64,000 nucleotides of DNA from Histomonas meleagridis. Its lineage: Eukaryota > Parabasalia > Tritrichomonadida > Dientamoebidae. Under the pieces are notes generated by a model. That model made no database searches. It worked only from the letters and a program-made list of their open reading frames with translations, and was not told the DNA's origin. Shown piece by piece: positions 1 through 8,653 of the stretch. The stretch spans positions 1,488,001 through 1,552,000 of the forward strand of contig WSYJ01000149.1 of assembly GCA_020186115.1 (NCBI GenBank), read 5' to 3'. The position numbers and the translations under genes were made by a program. Each line of letters opens with the position of its first letter. Position 1 is the stretch's first letter.

Positions 1-830
1 TCAGTGAATATGTTATATATCGGCAATACATTGTACAACGAACATTTGATGATGTAAATCGTTTTGTCCATTACACTGAGCGCAAATGGCTGAAACAATG
101 GAAGCGCCGAATACGGGTTAAATGGGAAGTCATGGAATAGTATAAACGTAGGAACTTCTGATTGATCAATGCCAAAGAACAACGCCTCTTTCATGCGGCT
201 TATTTCGTTTTGGAATTTGTCTTGATTTTCAAATTCGTCATAGACTTCCCAATGTTTTATGTCAACATATAGTAGAAATGGTTTCTCTTTCGTGTATATT
301 ATTAATGTTTCGTCGTATTGAAACGTGGCGAAAATCGTCGAGATGTGATACGTGGTTTGAAGGTTATGGAATGTGGAAATTTTGGTGTTGATGCAGATTG
401 ATTGGATTCCAAGCGCATCCGCTTTGGTTACGAGTAAAAGTTCTTCGTTGATTTCATTAATATGCGCACCGATGATGGTTCCATTGGTTTTGATCGAGTA
501 TATTTCGATTTTCCATGTTTCTTGATCAAGAATGCCTAAAAATGGAGTTGGAGAAAATGAAAGAATTAATATGTTTTCACCATAATGATATAGTTTTAAA
601 TGTTCTGCTTTGATATTTATGTTTAACTCTGGACCTGCTAATTGTAATGTTGATAAATTCATTCGTAAGATTTTAACATTAATCTCATTAAATTTTGCAA
701 TGATTAAAAATTCTCCATTAAGTGTAACAATGGAACTTGAATTTTCTAAATCACTTGTGACAATATGACCAATAATTACGTCCTGGCACACGGGGATTGC
801 AGGCAGCAGCTTTTGAGATGTTAAATCCAT
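1..830 (-). CDS. Large protein of unknown family, possible beta-propeller (C-terminus beyond window)
   Basis: I translated this by hand. An open frame starts at an ATG whose complement is 828-830 and runs without a stop to the left edge, giving 276 visible residues (MDLTSQKLLP...). It has short alternating hydrophobic strands (for example SSSIVTLNGEFLIIAKF and GENILILSF) like a WD or CPSF1/DDB1-type propeller, but I cannot assign a family. No signal peptide or membrane segment is visible. The start is supported by an ACGGTT element 14 bp upstream (844-849). The C-terminal part lies outside the window. That this is a real gene is fairly secure; the beta-propeller reading is inference. Confidence 0.7.
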   Translation of the reverse strand, partial: MDLTSQKLLPAIPVCQDVIIGHIVTSDLENSSSIVTLNGEFLIIAKFNEINVKILRMNLSTLQLAGPELNINIKAEHLKLYHYGENILILSFSPTPFLGILDQETWKIEIYSIKTNGTIIGAHINEINEELLLVTKADALGIQSICINTKISTFHNLQTTYHISTIFATFQYDETLIIYTKEKPFLLYVDIKHWEVYDEFENQDKFQNEISRMKEALFFGIDQSEVPTFILFHDFPFNPYSALPLFQPFALSVMDKTIYIIKCSLYNVLPIYNIFT

Positions 831-2170
831 GTGATTTGATGCGACGGTTGTACATCAAGCAAAATTGTCTTAATTGAAAATTGAACTTTTGAATAAATTT
901 AAATTAAAATGTAAATATTGAGGCAAATATATATATTTTTTAAAAAATACATAAAAACAATCATCACAATAATATATAGTTATGATATATAAAACATGGA
1001 CTAGAAAAATAAAAAATTTTATATTTTGATGATATTCAATTACATGTAAAAATTTAAAAATCTCATGGACATATCTTACTCACTATTAGTTGAATTACTT
1101 CACATCAGTATAAATGTTGATTTTACTAATAGCTTTGATTTTGAGACTTTCTGCTTTCACGAATCTATGCATAACGAAATACCGAAAAGTGCTGAAGCAT
1201 ACTAATATGACGCAAAAGCAAGTGTTATTATCTAAACCTGAATATGTTGTGTTATAAATAGCTTTTTGATAAGTGTAAACTTAGTTATAAAGTTCCGTCT
1301 TCTTAGAAGAAAATTCAATGTGAATAGTGCCACATAATGAATTTATGCGTATTCACAAGAAAAGGTCAAAGGCGTTCCAATGAGACTCGTATTTTTTCTT
1401 ATTTAAATGAATACCATAATAAAATTAGGAAAAAAATAAAATTATTACAACGGTTTTTTCAAATATTGGTCGATCATTTCTATCACAATTCATGAATTAT
1501 CGTTGTAAAATGGTGATAATATTCGATTTCTCACTTTTTCTGAAGAATTTTTCGGTGCTTTTGAATTGCCTCAAAATTGTACGATAGATTTATTAATTTT
1601 TCAGGAAAATTAATTCAGTTTTGTATCATCAATAAACCATTCAAAATCTTATAATCATGCAGAAAGTTATAAATTTTGGAGAAAACAAATTTGTTGTAAT
1701 TTATATATTCCTTAGTGTTTTAATTAATGCAGTGATTACCAATATGCATATAGTAAACACAAGCATAATATTTTGGCCAAAATTCAAAAACTATCAAAAG
1801 GATGATAAAAAAAGACATAATTTAATAAAATTGGTCATATACGTAATGAATTGATCATAATATATTATCTTCAAGTATATTAGCATTCCAAGTATAATAA
1901 TCAGTTCTAAGGAGAAAAATTGTTTGATTTCATCTGAAATTTGGAATAAATACACGCAATAAATTCAATGCGATCATTTCAATACAATATTTGAGTAGAA
2001 TAATTTTCATCGATATAGGTTTACTAACAAGCAAAAAAGTGACTCATAATATTTCAAAAATCAGACTTTTTGTGTTCATGATTAATACAATATTGTTTAT
2101 ATCATTCAATTTCATTATTATATTAAAATTAATTTAACTTATAATTTTCAGTACAGATGAAGTAAATTTT
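831..2170. other. AT-rich intergenic region, 1.3 kb
   Basis: No recognisable gene. A 46-codon frame at 1065-1205 (+, MDISYSLLVE...) and a 65-codon frame at 1657-1854 (+) are open, but neither resembles a known family. They may be relics or chance. It is the upstream region of the divergent pair at 830 and 2171. Confidence 0.5.
844..849 (-). promoter_or_regulatory. ACCGT core-promoter-like element
   Basis: ACGGTT on the plus strand reads AACCGT toward the gene that starts at 830, 14 bp from its ATG. The same core precedes at least six other genes in this window. It resembles a Myb-type site; its function is inferred. Confidence 0.4.
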
Positions 2171-5100
2171 ATGAAATTTTCATTATTATCATCTTTAGTA
2201 TTTGTATTTAAAATTAAAGTATTTTATCTTGTTCCTAAAAGGAGTTTTCGTCTCTTTATTTATTTCAAAAAATATTTGAACGATACGAAGCGGTTTGCTG
2301 ACAAATTTGAAGTGCCAATAATGACCGAAGGCTTTAACTTCCTCCTCCCAACTATCTGCAACGAAAATTTAGTAGATCCTGACACATCGCAATACTCATT
2401 AGTTGTATATGATAGAAAGATAATATCTGAGGCTACAAGGGTCATAATGAAAAGTTTTGAATCAATGCAAGATGAAGCATATATTTCCACTGAAAAAAGG
2501 CTCGACACAATTATGGAATTCTATGCCGTTGCCTTGACATTGGAAGAAACAGATTATGTAGATATTGGTCATGCAAGTTCAGTATATCGTAAATGGCTTG
2601 AAGATTCCTCATTATTTGGTTCAGCTGAAAGACAAAACCAATATATGATTCGTATTATCAAACAACTGTCGTCACCATTTAATTTAACAACGACACCAAA
2701 CATTAAGAATGAAGGACCAGTTCATCAAATCCTTTCTGACATCATTGATAGCTATCGTAAGTTATTTACTGAACGTGGTACAATGCTTGAAACGAATACA
2801 TGGCGAACACTAGTTTTTGTTCTTATTGGAATCTGTCATCACTTAATTACTGTTAGTTCCTCTTTTTCCAAGAAGGGTCTTGAAGAACTTAAATCCCAAG
2901 CCATCAAATGTTGTTTTTTGTCAATCCAAGTATCCCCATTTACTCAAAACTACGACAAATTCAAAGATGTCTTTGAAGTCTTTCTCACCCATAGTAAGAT
3001 ATGGTCTGATGACCTAATCTTTATTCAATGTTGGAGTCAAGAGATAAGTACATTATTCCGATATACCAGTGAACGCCTATACAAGCTTCCATTTACAGAC
3101 AACCTATTCCAAACGGGGATCTATTCCACTGGTGGCGAGACTATATCTGATCGATCAGTATCGATATTATTTTATAACACATTACGATCACTTGAATTCC
3201 GCCGCTCATTTGCAGATCCAGAGTCCGCAGAAGAGTTATACAAAGCCATTGACAAAGTTACAGACATAGCCATTGAAGTCTCTAAGATCAAATCGAACTC
3301 ATTTTTACTCAAGTTCTCTGGCAAAGCATTTATGGAGTTATTTGGGAAGATATTAACATTTGCGCCCATGCAAGACAAGCGCTTTGACAAAGCAGCGTCA
3401 ATTCGAGCGATCACGATCATCAAATTGTTGACAAACTTTGACAAGTCAGGCACAGAAGAGACTTTCAAGAAGTTAATTTCAAGTTTATCATTATTCTTTG
3501 ATGACACCACACAACATACCGAAGTCGTTGAGTCATTTCTATCTAATGGTATCTCATTATATGGCTCCGATCGACGATTTTTACAATTGATCTCACGAAT
3601 GGTTATCCAAAGTTTACCATTAATCGAAATTAATAACAATCGATCACAAGAAAAGAATTATTCGATTGTCTCAATGTTTGTTTCATCCATAGAAACTCAA
3701 ATATCATTAAGTAATGTCACTAATTATACCTTTAATGACACGAATTTATTTGATAAGTTATACAAAAACTTACAAAACATAAACATACAGCCATTATTAT
3801 ATATATTAATGTGTCGAGGAATTAATTATCAATTACCAATCATATCGAAGATGTCTGAATACTTTAGCTTACAAACATTCCAATCATTAGTTGAACAAGA
3901 AATATCATCAGCATTCATTACAGGATGTATTGATTTCATTGGTACTTCAATACGATTTATACCAGAGATATCATATGAAATTAAAAAGACGAAAATCTTC
4001 AAACAAATCTTAAATTGTATCTTAAATTGTCGTATCCTTGATGTCTATGATCCATTAAAACTTATCTATTCATGTTTACAAATGATCTTAAATATATTGG
4101 ATAATGATTCGACATTATTTAATGAGCCTGGAACTATACCAATGATATTTAAGTTTATCTCATTTGTTAATAAAAATGTAAGTGAAAAGAAACGTCAACG
4201 AAATCCTTCAAGTTCTAAAACAAGACAACATTCATCGATCCAATTATCATCTCCATTATTTACTTCGAAATCTCCTTCATCAAATGACTTCTCAAAGTTA
4301 CAATCATGTGAATCTTCACCACGTTCAAGTCGTAAGAATTCTGCATCTTCATCAAAACTTAATTCACAAATACATTCATTAATATCATTATTGTTAGCAA
4401 GATTAAATTTACATTTACCATTTAATGATCGTTATACACATAAATTTAATTCATCGAATGAAATTAATGAACAATTTATAATTAAACAATTTAATATTAA
4501 TAACCCTGAAATACATTACTTTACTGTAGGGAGATCATTATTAATATCATTCATTGAACAAAAAGATAAAGATGAAACATATATATTATCAAGAGGACAA
4601 TTCGGTAAATCTGCTTGGATATTAACTGAAGATACTATGGGTACTTTAGAAGAACCAAAATTATCTGATGAAATTAAACCAACAGATTTGGATATGCCAA
4701 GTAAACTTGAGAAAGTGGACTTAGTTTGCTTTGGTGAAAATAAAGAAAATATTAATGAAATGACAAATGAAGAATTAGAAAACGCAGATAATAAATGTAA
4801 AGAATTATATGCAAAAGAATATTCGAAATGGATCAATTGGAATGATAACAAAAACTTCTTCATACCTTTCAATTATAAGCCTGAACGTAATCGATCACGT
4901 GTTGTAGACTTCATTTCAAGAATTGGGTTATTTGAATCAAACAATAAATTCGATATTCGACCTCAGAATAATTTGGAAAATATCGAAATATCAATACGTG
5001 AATTCGAAAAGTATGAAAAGCCTTACTTGTTCCCTATCGAAGTCATTCACGTGTTACCAATCGATAAAAGTTATCATTATACTGAAGCACATCAAAAAAG

Positions 5101-5662
5101 AATGACACCTTTGATGTTGCGGTTTTTGAAGGAAATCGGGGAGCCGTTTAGCATCAAGAAAGAAGATTCCGAACTAATGAATTGGCCGAAATTAAGAAGT
5201 AGTATACCATCATTCCCAATATTAGGAGGATTCGGAGTGTTCATCTCACCAGCTTTATGTGACGATTCTGAAACATTCGAGAAAATTAAGAATTTACACG
5301 CTCCAATTAAGGTTTTGTTTAATGAAACAGAATTCATTTTGAATAAGGAGTTGATTGAAAAGGAGTTTTTGAATGGCTCCGATTCTGATCATTTAAATTT
5401 GATTTTGATCGTAAAGCCAACTTTGAATGGTTTATACCACGTGACACAAGTAAAGGGTATTAATTACCCAGTGTCACCTTTCTGGGAACAACAAACAATG
5501 ACCCCGAAGACACTTCTGTTCTCTTTAGCTTTGACCATGGAATTGATCGACTATAAGCAAATGCTGTCTTCAAAGTTGAAGGAAAGAAGAAATGCGCTAT
5601 CGTTGTTGTGCCAAGAAAATTCTCAGCCTGAGCTGGGAATGATTTCACCTAATAAATTCTAA
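2171..5662 (+). CDS. RALGAPB: RalGAP subunit beta-like protein
   Basis: A 1163-residue protein (human RALGAPB is about 1490). By family knowledge the beta subunit dimerises with the catalytic alpha subunit of the complex that inactivates Ral-type GTPases. The helical N-terminal half follows the RALGAPB pattern: a VYRKWLEDS-like segment, then TWRTLVFVLIGICHHLI, then a KIWSDDLIFIQCWSQEI segment matching the human HPAVVEQWSKVI region. A low-complexity Ser-rich stretch lies at about residues 675-735. A Rap/Ran-GAP-related C-terminal domain lies at about 930-1140 and contains LRFLKEIGEPFSI. The first 50 residues are hydrophobic and basic and do not look like the family, so the real start may be Met51 (2321). 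No Asn-thumb catalytic motif is evident, as expected for a beta subunit. Confidence 0.72.
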   Translation: MKFSLLSSLVFVFKIKVFYLVPKRSFRLFIYFKKYLNDTKRFADKFEVPIMTEGFNFLLPTICNENLVDPDTSQYSLVVYDRKIISEATRVIMKSFESMQDEAYISTEKRLDTIMEFYAVALTLEETDYVDIGHASSVYRKWLEDSSLFGSAERQNQYMIRIIKQLSSPFNLTTTPNIKNEGPVHQILSDIIDSYRKLFTERGTMLETNTWRTLVFVLIGICHHLITVSSSFSKKGLEELKSQAIKCCFLSIQVSPFTQNYDKFKDVFEVFLTHSKIWSDDLIFIQCWSQEISTLFRYTSERLYKLPFTDNLFQTGIYSTGGETISDRSVSILFYNTLRSLEFRRSFADPESAEELYKAIDKVTDIAIEVSKIKSNSFLLKFSGKAFMELFGKILTFAPMQDKRFDKAASIRAITIIKLLTNFDKSGTEETFKKLISSLSLFFDDTTQHTEVVESFLSNGISLYGSDRRFLQLISRMVIQSLPLIEINNNRSQEKNYSIVSMFVSSIETQISLSNVTNYTFNDTNLFDKLYKNLQNINIQPLLYILMCRGINYQLPIISKMSEYFSLQTFQSLVEQEISSAFITGCIDFIGTSIRFIPEISYEIKKTKIFKQILNCILNCRILDVYDPLKLIYSCLQMILNILDNDSTLFNEPGTIPMIFKFISFVNKNVSEKKRQRNPSSSKTRQHSSIQLSSPLFTSKSPSSNDFSKLQSCESSPRSSRKNSASSSKLNSQIHSLISLLLARLNLHLPFNDRYTHKFNSSNEINEQFIIKQFNINNPEIHYFTVGRSLLISFIEQKDKDETYILSRGQFGKSAWILTEDTMGTLEEPKLSDEIKPTDLDMPSKLEKVDLVCFGENKENINEMTNEELENADNKCKELYAKEYSKWINWNDNKNFFIPFNYKPERNRSRVVDFISRIGLFESNNKFDIRPQNNLENIEISIREFEKYEKPYLFPIEVIHVLPIDKSYHYTEAHQKRMTPLMLRFLKEIGEPFSIKKEDSELMNWPKLRSSIPSFPILGGFGVFISPALCDDSETFEKIKNLHAPIKVLFNETEFILNKELIEKEFLNGSDSDHLNLILIVKPTLNGLYHVTQVKGINYPVSPFWEQQTMTPKTLLFSLALTMELIDYKQMLSSKLKERRNALSLLCQENSQPELGMISPNKF

Positions 5663-5747
5663 AAGTAAAATTAAGAGTTTAAAATTGTTTTAATTTGTAT
5701 TAAATTAACACTTTGCTTTGATGCATTAAAGTAAATTACTTCACTGT

Positions 5748-5880
5748 TGTTTTGAGGGGATTTAATTGTAATTGTTTTGAAGGGATAAAAAAATTGTTTT
5801 TAAGGGATTTAATTATAATTGTTTTGAAGGGATAAAAAAATTGTTTTAAAGGGAAAAATAATAATTGTTTTTAAGTTTAA
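5748..5880. repeat. Degenerate tandem repeat downstream of RalGAP-beta
   Basis: Three to four imperfect copies of a unit of about 40 bp combining AAGGGATTTAAT, AATTGTTTT and AAGGGATAAAAAAATTG. It lies in the 3' flank and is non-coding. Confidence 0.6.
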
Positions 5881-6360
5881 TAGTAATTGCTTGTTGGTGA
5901 TTGTGTTTCAATATGTCAGAAAAAGTTCCGGTTACATAAATCTTTAAAAAAAGAAATAAGTAATGGAATTTTCGAAGTTCATATTCATAATATATATTAT
6001 GAATAGAATCGACACTATTAATGAATTATGATCAAATATTTTTTCATTGTCATATAAATGAAAAAAATAATGACTCTGTTCATATTCAAAAAGTCTTGAG
6101 AAAAGCATTGATTTCAAATATCAACCTAAACAATAATAAAGCAATCAATGATATGCTGTCTGTCGCTTTTTTATATGTTTTAAAAAATTTGTTCTATGAT
6201 CAGACATATGATGATCTGCAATTGCAGATGATTTTATGATAATAATTGGATTTAGAAAACACTCAAAAAATAGAACAAAGATGAAAATAAGATGCAAGTT
6301 TGTGATTTAAAACAGTATTTATTAAAACTTTCCAATACTAAGAAAAAAAACTTTCAATCA
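5881..6360. other. Intergenic, AT-rich
   Basis: No supported feature. A 72-codon frame at 6021-6239 (+) is open but low in complexity and matches nothing I know. Confidence 0.4.
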
Positions 6361-6567
6361 CTATCTCAGACACCTTTCAATACACAATTCGTAAGTATCA
6401 AGAAACTCTGATGGATTAAAAGATGCAATACTAATTGTCTTTTCAAAATTAGAAAAACAGTCATCAGCGCAACCATATATATCATTACTTGCTTTAACAG
6501 TGACTTTTGACATGTTCAAAGGCCTAGAATTTTTTAGAGCGAACAAGAACATCGCAAAAAACATCAT
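6361..6567 (-). CDS. Small protein with twin CX3C motif (possible small-Tim-like chaperone)
   Basis: A 68-residue frame; a start at Met19 would give a 50-residue protein beginning MSKVTVKASN. Two CX3C motifs are present: CADDC, and CIERC very near the C-terminus, separated by 24 residues. The twin CX3C signature, with an acidic helix before the second motif (EFLDTYELCIERC), recalls the Tim8/9/10/13 chaperones that escort carriers into mitochondria. The spacing is longer than the usual 11-16 residues, and the helix after the second motif is almost absent. The gene is divergent from the coiled-coil gene at 6675 across a 107-bp interval, which supports a real transcription unit. If genuine it would act in the hydrogenosome. 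It could instead be a truncated relic or an unrelated Cys-rich peptide. Confidence 0.4.
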   Translation of the reverse strand: MMFFAMFLFALKNSRPLNMSKVTVKASNDIYGCADDCFSNFEKTISIASFNPSEFLDTYELCIERCLR

Positions 6568-6674
6568 CCTGGATATGCACTTTTTGTATAAACAACGATT
6601 ATTTTGAATTCAAAAATTTCCGGTTAAATTTTGTCACTTTTCTGCTACGAATTTTGGTTTGAAGAACTGTACAA

Positions 6675-7970
6675 ATGATTAGCAGAGAAGAGCATGCAAT
6701 TCTCCAAAAACAATATGTTCAAATGCATGAAGAAAAACAAGAAATGCAGGCTCAAATACAAGGATATGAACAATCAAATCTCCAAATTGACATTTTAAAA
6801 CAACAGATTACCGAAATGCAAGCATTAAAGGCTCGAGAAGATAAACAATTCCAGGAAGAAATTATTCTTCTCAAAACAAAAATATTAAAATATGAAAGGA
6901 GAATAAAACAAGAAAACGACTCTTCACAGCCAAAAACTTGGGATGAAAAAAGATTAATAAAAATGGAAAAGAATCTTAAAGAACTTACAGATCTTTCCAC
7001 ACAATATAATAATTCAATACATAAACTTGACGAAATATTAGTCAAAGTTCGAAATGAATCTAAACAAATTGATGAATCAATAAAAGGAAAGCAAGCGCTT
7101 CTTTCCAAAGCTTCACAAATTTATAAGAAAATTGGATCTTTTGGATCTATCACAATGAAAACAAATGAACTCGAGAATCAAAAATCAATGATTGAAAAAC
7201 AAACTCAAAAAATAGCGCAAAGGATTACTAATCGTAAGAAGTCCATATTAGAAATCACTAATTCCATAGAAACAAAAGAAAAACAATTCGAAGATTTAGA
7301 ACATCAAATTAACGTTCTCCATTCAAAAAGTGACAAGCTATCGTCCGAAAAACAAAACCTCGAAAAAGATGTTGAATCTCTTTTAGATAGTTATAAATCA
7401 ATTAGCTCTAAGCTTTCTGAATCTGAGCAAAGACTTCAGGAAGAAAATAAGACAACTGACATTCAACTTCATTCTAAAGAAGAAGATCTGACGAAAATTA
7501 AATCACAAGTTTCGTCAGTATCAAAGCAAACAGAAGAAATTCTTCAAGGCGTTAGCCAAATGAAGATAGAAATCGATGTTATAGCAAATAAGAAGAATGC
7601 ATTAATTGATCAATTAAAAAAATCAATACAGGAAAAAATTGCAGACATCTCAAGGTCAAGAAGTACATCACCGTATGTGCAGCGCTTGATTAGCTCACAA
7701 GAACAGCATTGGATCGAAAGACAAAAACTTATTGAAGAATATGAGTCAGTTTATAAACAGCATAAAAAGATAGCCGAAGAAGTCGAAAGGAAGTCAGAGG
7801 TCATCGAACAGGCGAAATTTCTTGCTAAAATGGTGAAAAGAAGTGAATCTAATGATCAGATGGAAAACATGAAAAAACTTTTTTCTCTTGCGCAAAATGA
7901 AAATAATGGGCTGGCGAGGTCGATATTTGTATTAGAGGATGAGCTAAATATGTTAAAACAAGGAAATTAA
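6675..7970 (+). CDS. Long coiled-coil protein, unknown family
   Basis: A 431-residue protein that is almost wholly coiled coil. It is rich in Glu, Lys, Gln and Ile in heptad spacing from about residue 5 to the end, with a break near residues 330-345 (SRSRSTSPYVQRL). No globular domain, signal peptide or membrane segment is seen. The ATG is preceded by a CCGGTT element about 50 bp upstream, inside the 107-bp intergenic space shared with the divergent small CX3C gene. It could be a cytoskeletal or flagellar component, as many trichomonad coiled-coil proteins are, but nothing here specifies which. Confidence 0.85.
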   Translation: MISREEHAILQKQYVQMHEEKQEMQAQIQGYEQSNLQIDILKQQITEMQALKAREDKQFQEEIILLKTKILKYERRIKQENDSSQPKTWDEKRLIKMEKNLKELTDLSTQYNNSIHKLDEILVKVRNESKQIDESIKGKQALLSKASQIYKKIGSFGSITMKTNELENQKSMIEKQTQKIAQRITNRKKSILEITNSIETKEKQFEDLEHQINVLHSKSDKLSSEKQNLEKDVESLLDSYKSISSKLSESEQRLQEENKTTDIQLHSKEEDLTKIKSQVSSVSKQTEEILQGVSQMKIEIDVIANKKNALIDQLKKSIQEKIADISRSRSTSPYVQRLISSQEQHWIERQKLIEEYESVYKQHKKIAEEVERKSEVIEQAKFLAKMVKRSESNDQMENMKKLFSLAQNENNGLARSIFVLEDELNMLKQGN

Positions 7971-8314
7971 ATTTGATTTGTAAAAAATGTTTAATCAATT
8001 TTTTGTTATTAAAACTTAAGTACAGTTTTAACTTATGAACTTCGTAAACAATTTTTTTAATTCATTTTTTTTGATGCAACAAAATTAATTTCTTAAAATT
8101 GTTTGAACATGGAAACGATTACCTAAAAAATTACAGCAAATACAAAGAAAAAGCGAATGTAATGTATGAAAACATTCTTTATGAGGGAAATGTTCTGAAT
8201 TTTTCAAAGTTTTTTCTTTTAATGTATTTATTGTTTTTTCATATAATTACATTGTGAAGAAATGCTTTTAAAAAAAATTGATAAATAAAATATAGTACAA
8301 ATAAATTTAAAAAA
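7971..8314. other. Intergenic, AT-rich
   Basis: I see no feature in this 344-bp stretch between two plus-strand genes. Confidence 0.5.
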
Positions 8315-8566
8315 ATGTTTGTTATACTTTGGATGTTATCTTTGAAGCTCAATAAAAAGAAAAATAAAAAAGATATTACTATTAAACCAGGATGGAAACT
8401 TGAGAAGATTCACATAATAATAATTGGATGTATTGCAGCTGGCGTCATATTCTTAATCACCATAGGATTCGTATATTATTTTTGCTGTCGAGATAATGTA
8501 AATCATATGCCTAATTACCAAAACTCATTGCCACATAATCCATATAACAATCAATATGGAGTTTAA
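8315..8566 (+). CDS. Small single-span membrane protein
   Basis: An 83-residue protein: a basic N-terminus (KLNKKKNKKD), one strong membrane segment at about residues 32-54 (HIIIIGCIAAGVIFLITIGF) ending in a CC pair, then a short Asn/Pro/Tyr-rich tail containing NPY. The layout matches the C-terminal anchor and cytoplasmic tail of trichomonad surface proteins, so it may be the surviving 3' end of a larger surface-protein gene. It is convergent with the BspA-like gene, whose stop lies 88 bp away. No signal peptide. Confidence 0.4.
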   Translation: MFVILWMLSLKLNKKKNKKDITIKPGWKLEKIHIIIIGCIAAGVIFLITIGFVYYFCCRDNVNHMPNYQNSLPHNPYNNQYGV

Positions 8567-8653
8567 TAAAGATTAAATCATTTCTTATTTGTTTTATTAA
8601 AATGTTTTACTTATATTAAAAAGCAAAATATTTCGACACATTTACTAAAACAA

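Noticed and set aside
1657..1854. 65-codon frame in the first intergenic region
   Set aside because: Low-complexity translation from AT-rich DNA, no promoter element, no family resemblance.
6021..6239. 72-codon plus-strand frame
   Set aside because: No recognisable motif and repetitive Asn/Ile composition expected by chance in this base composition.
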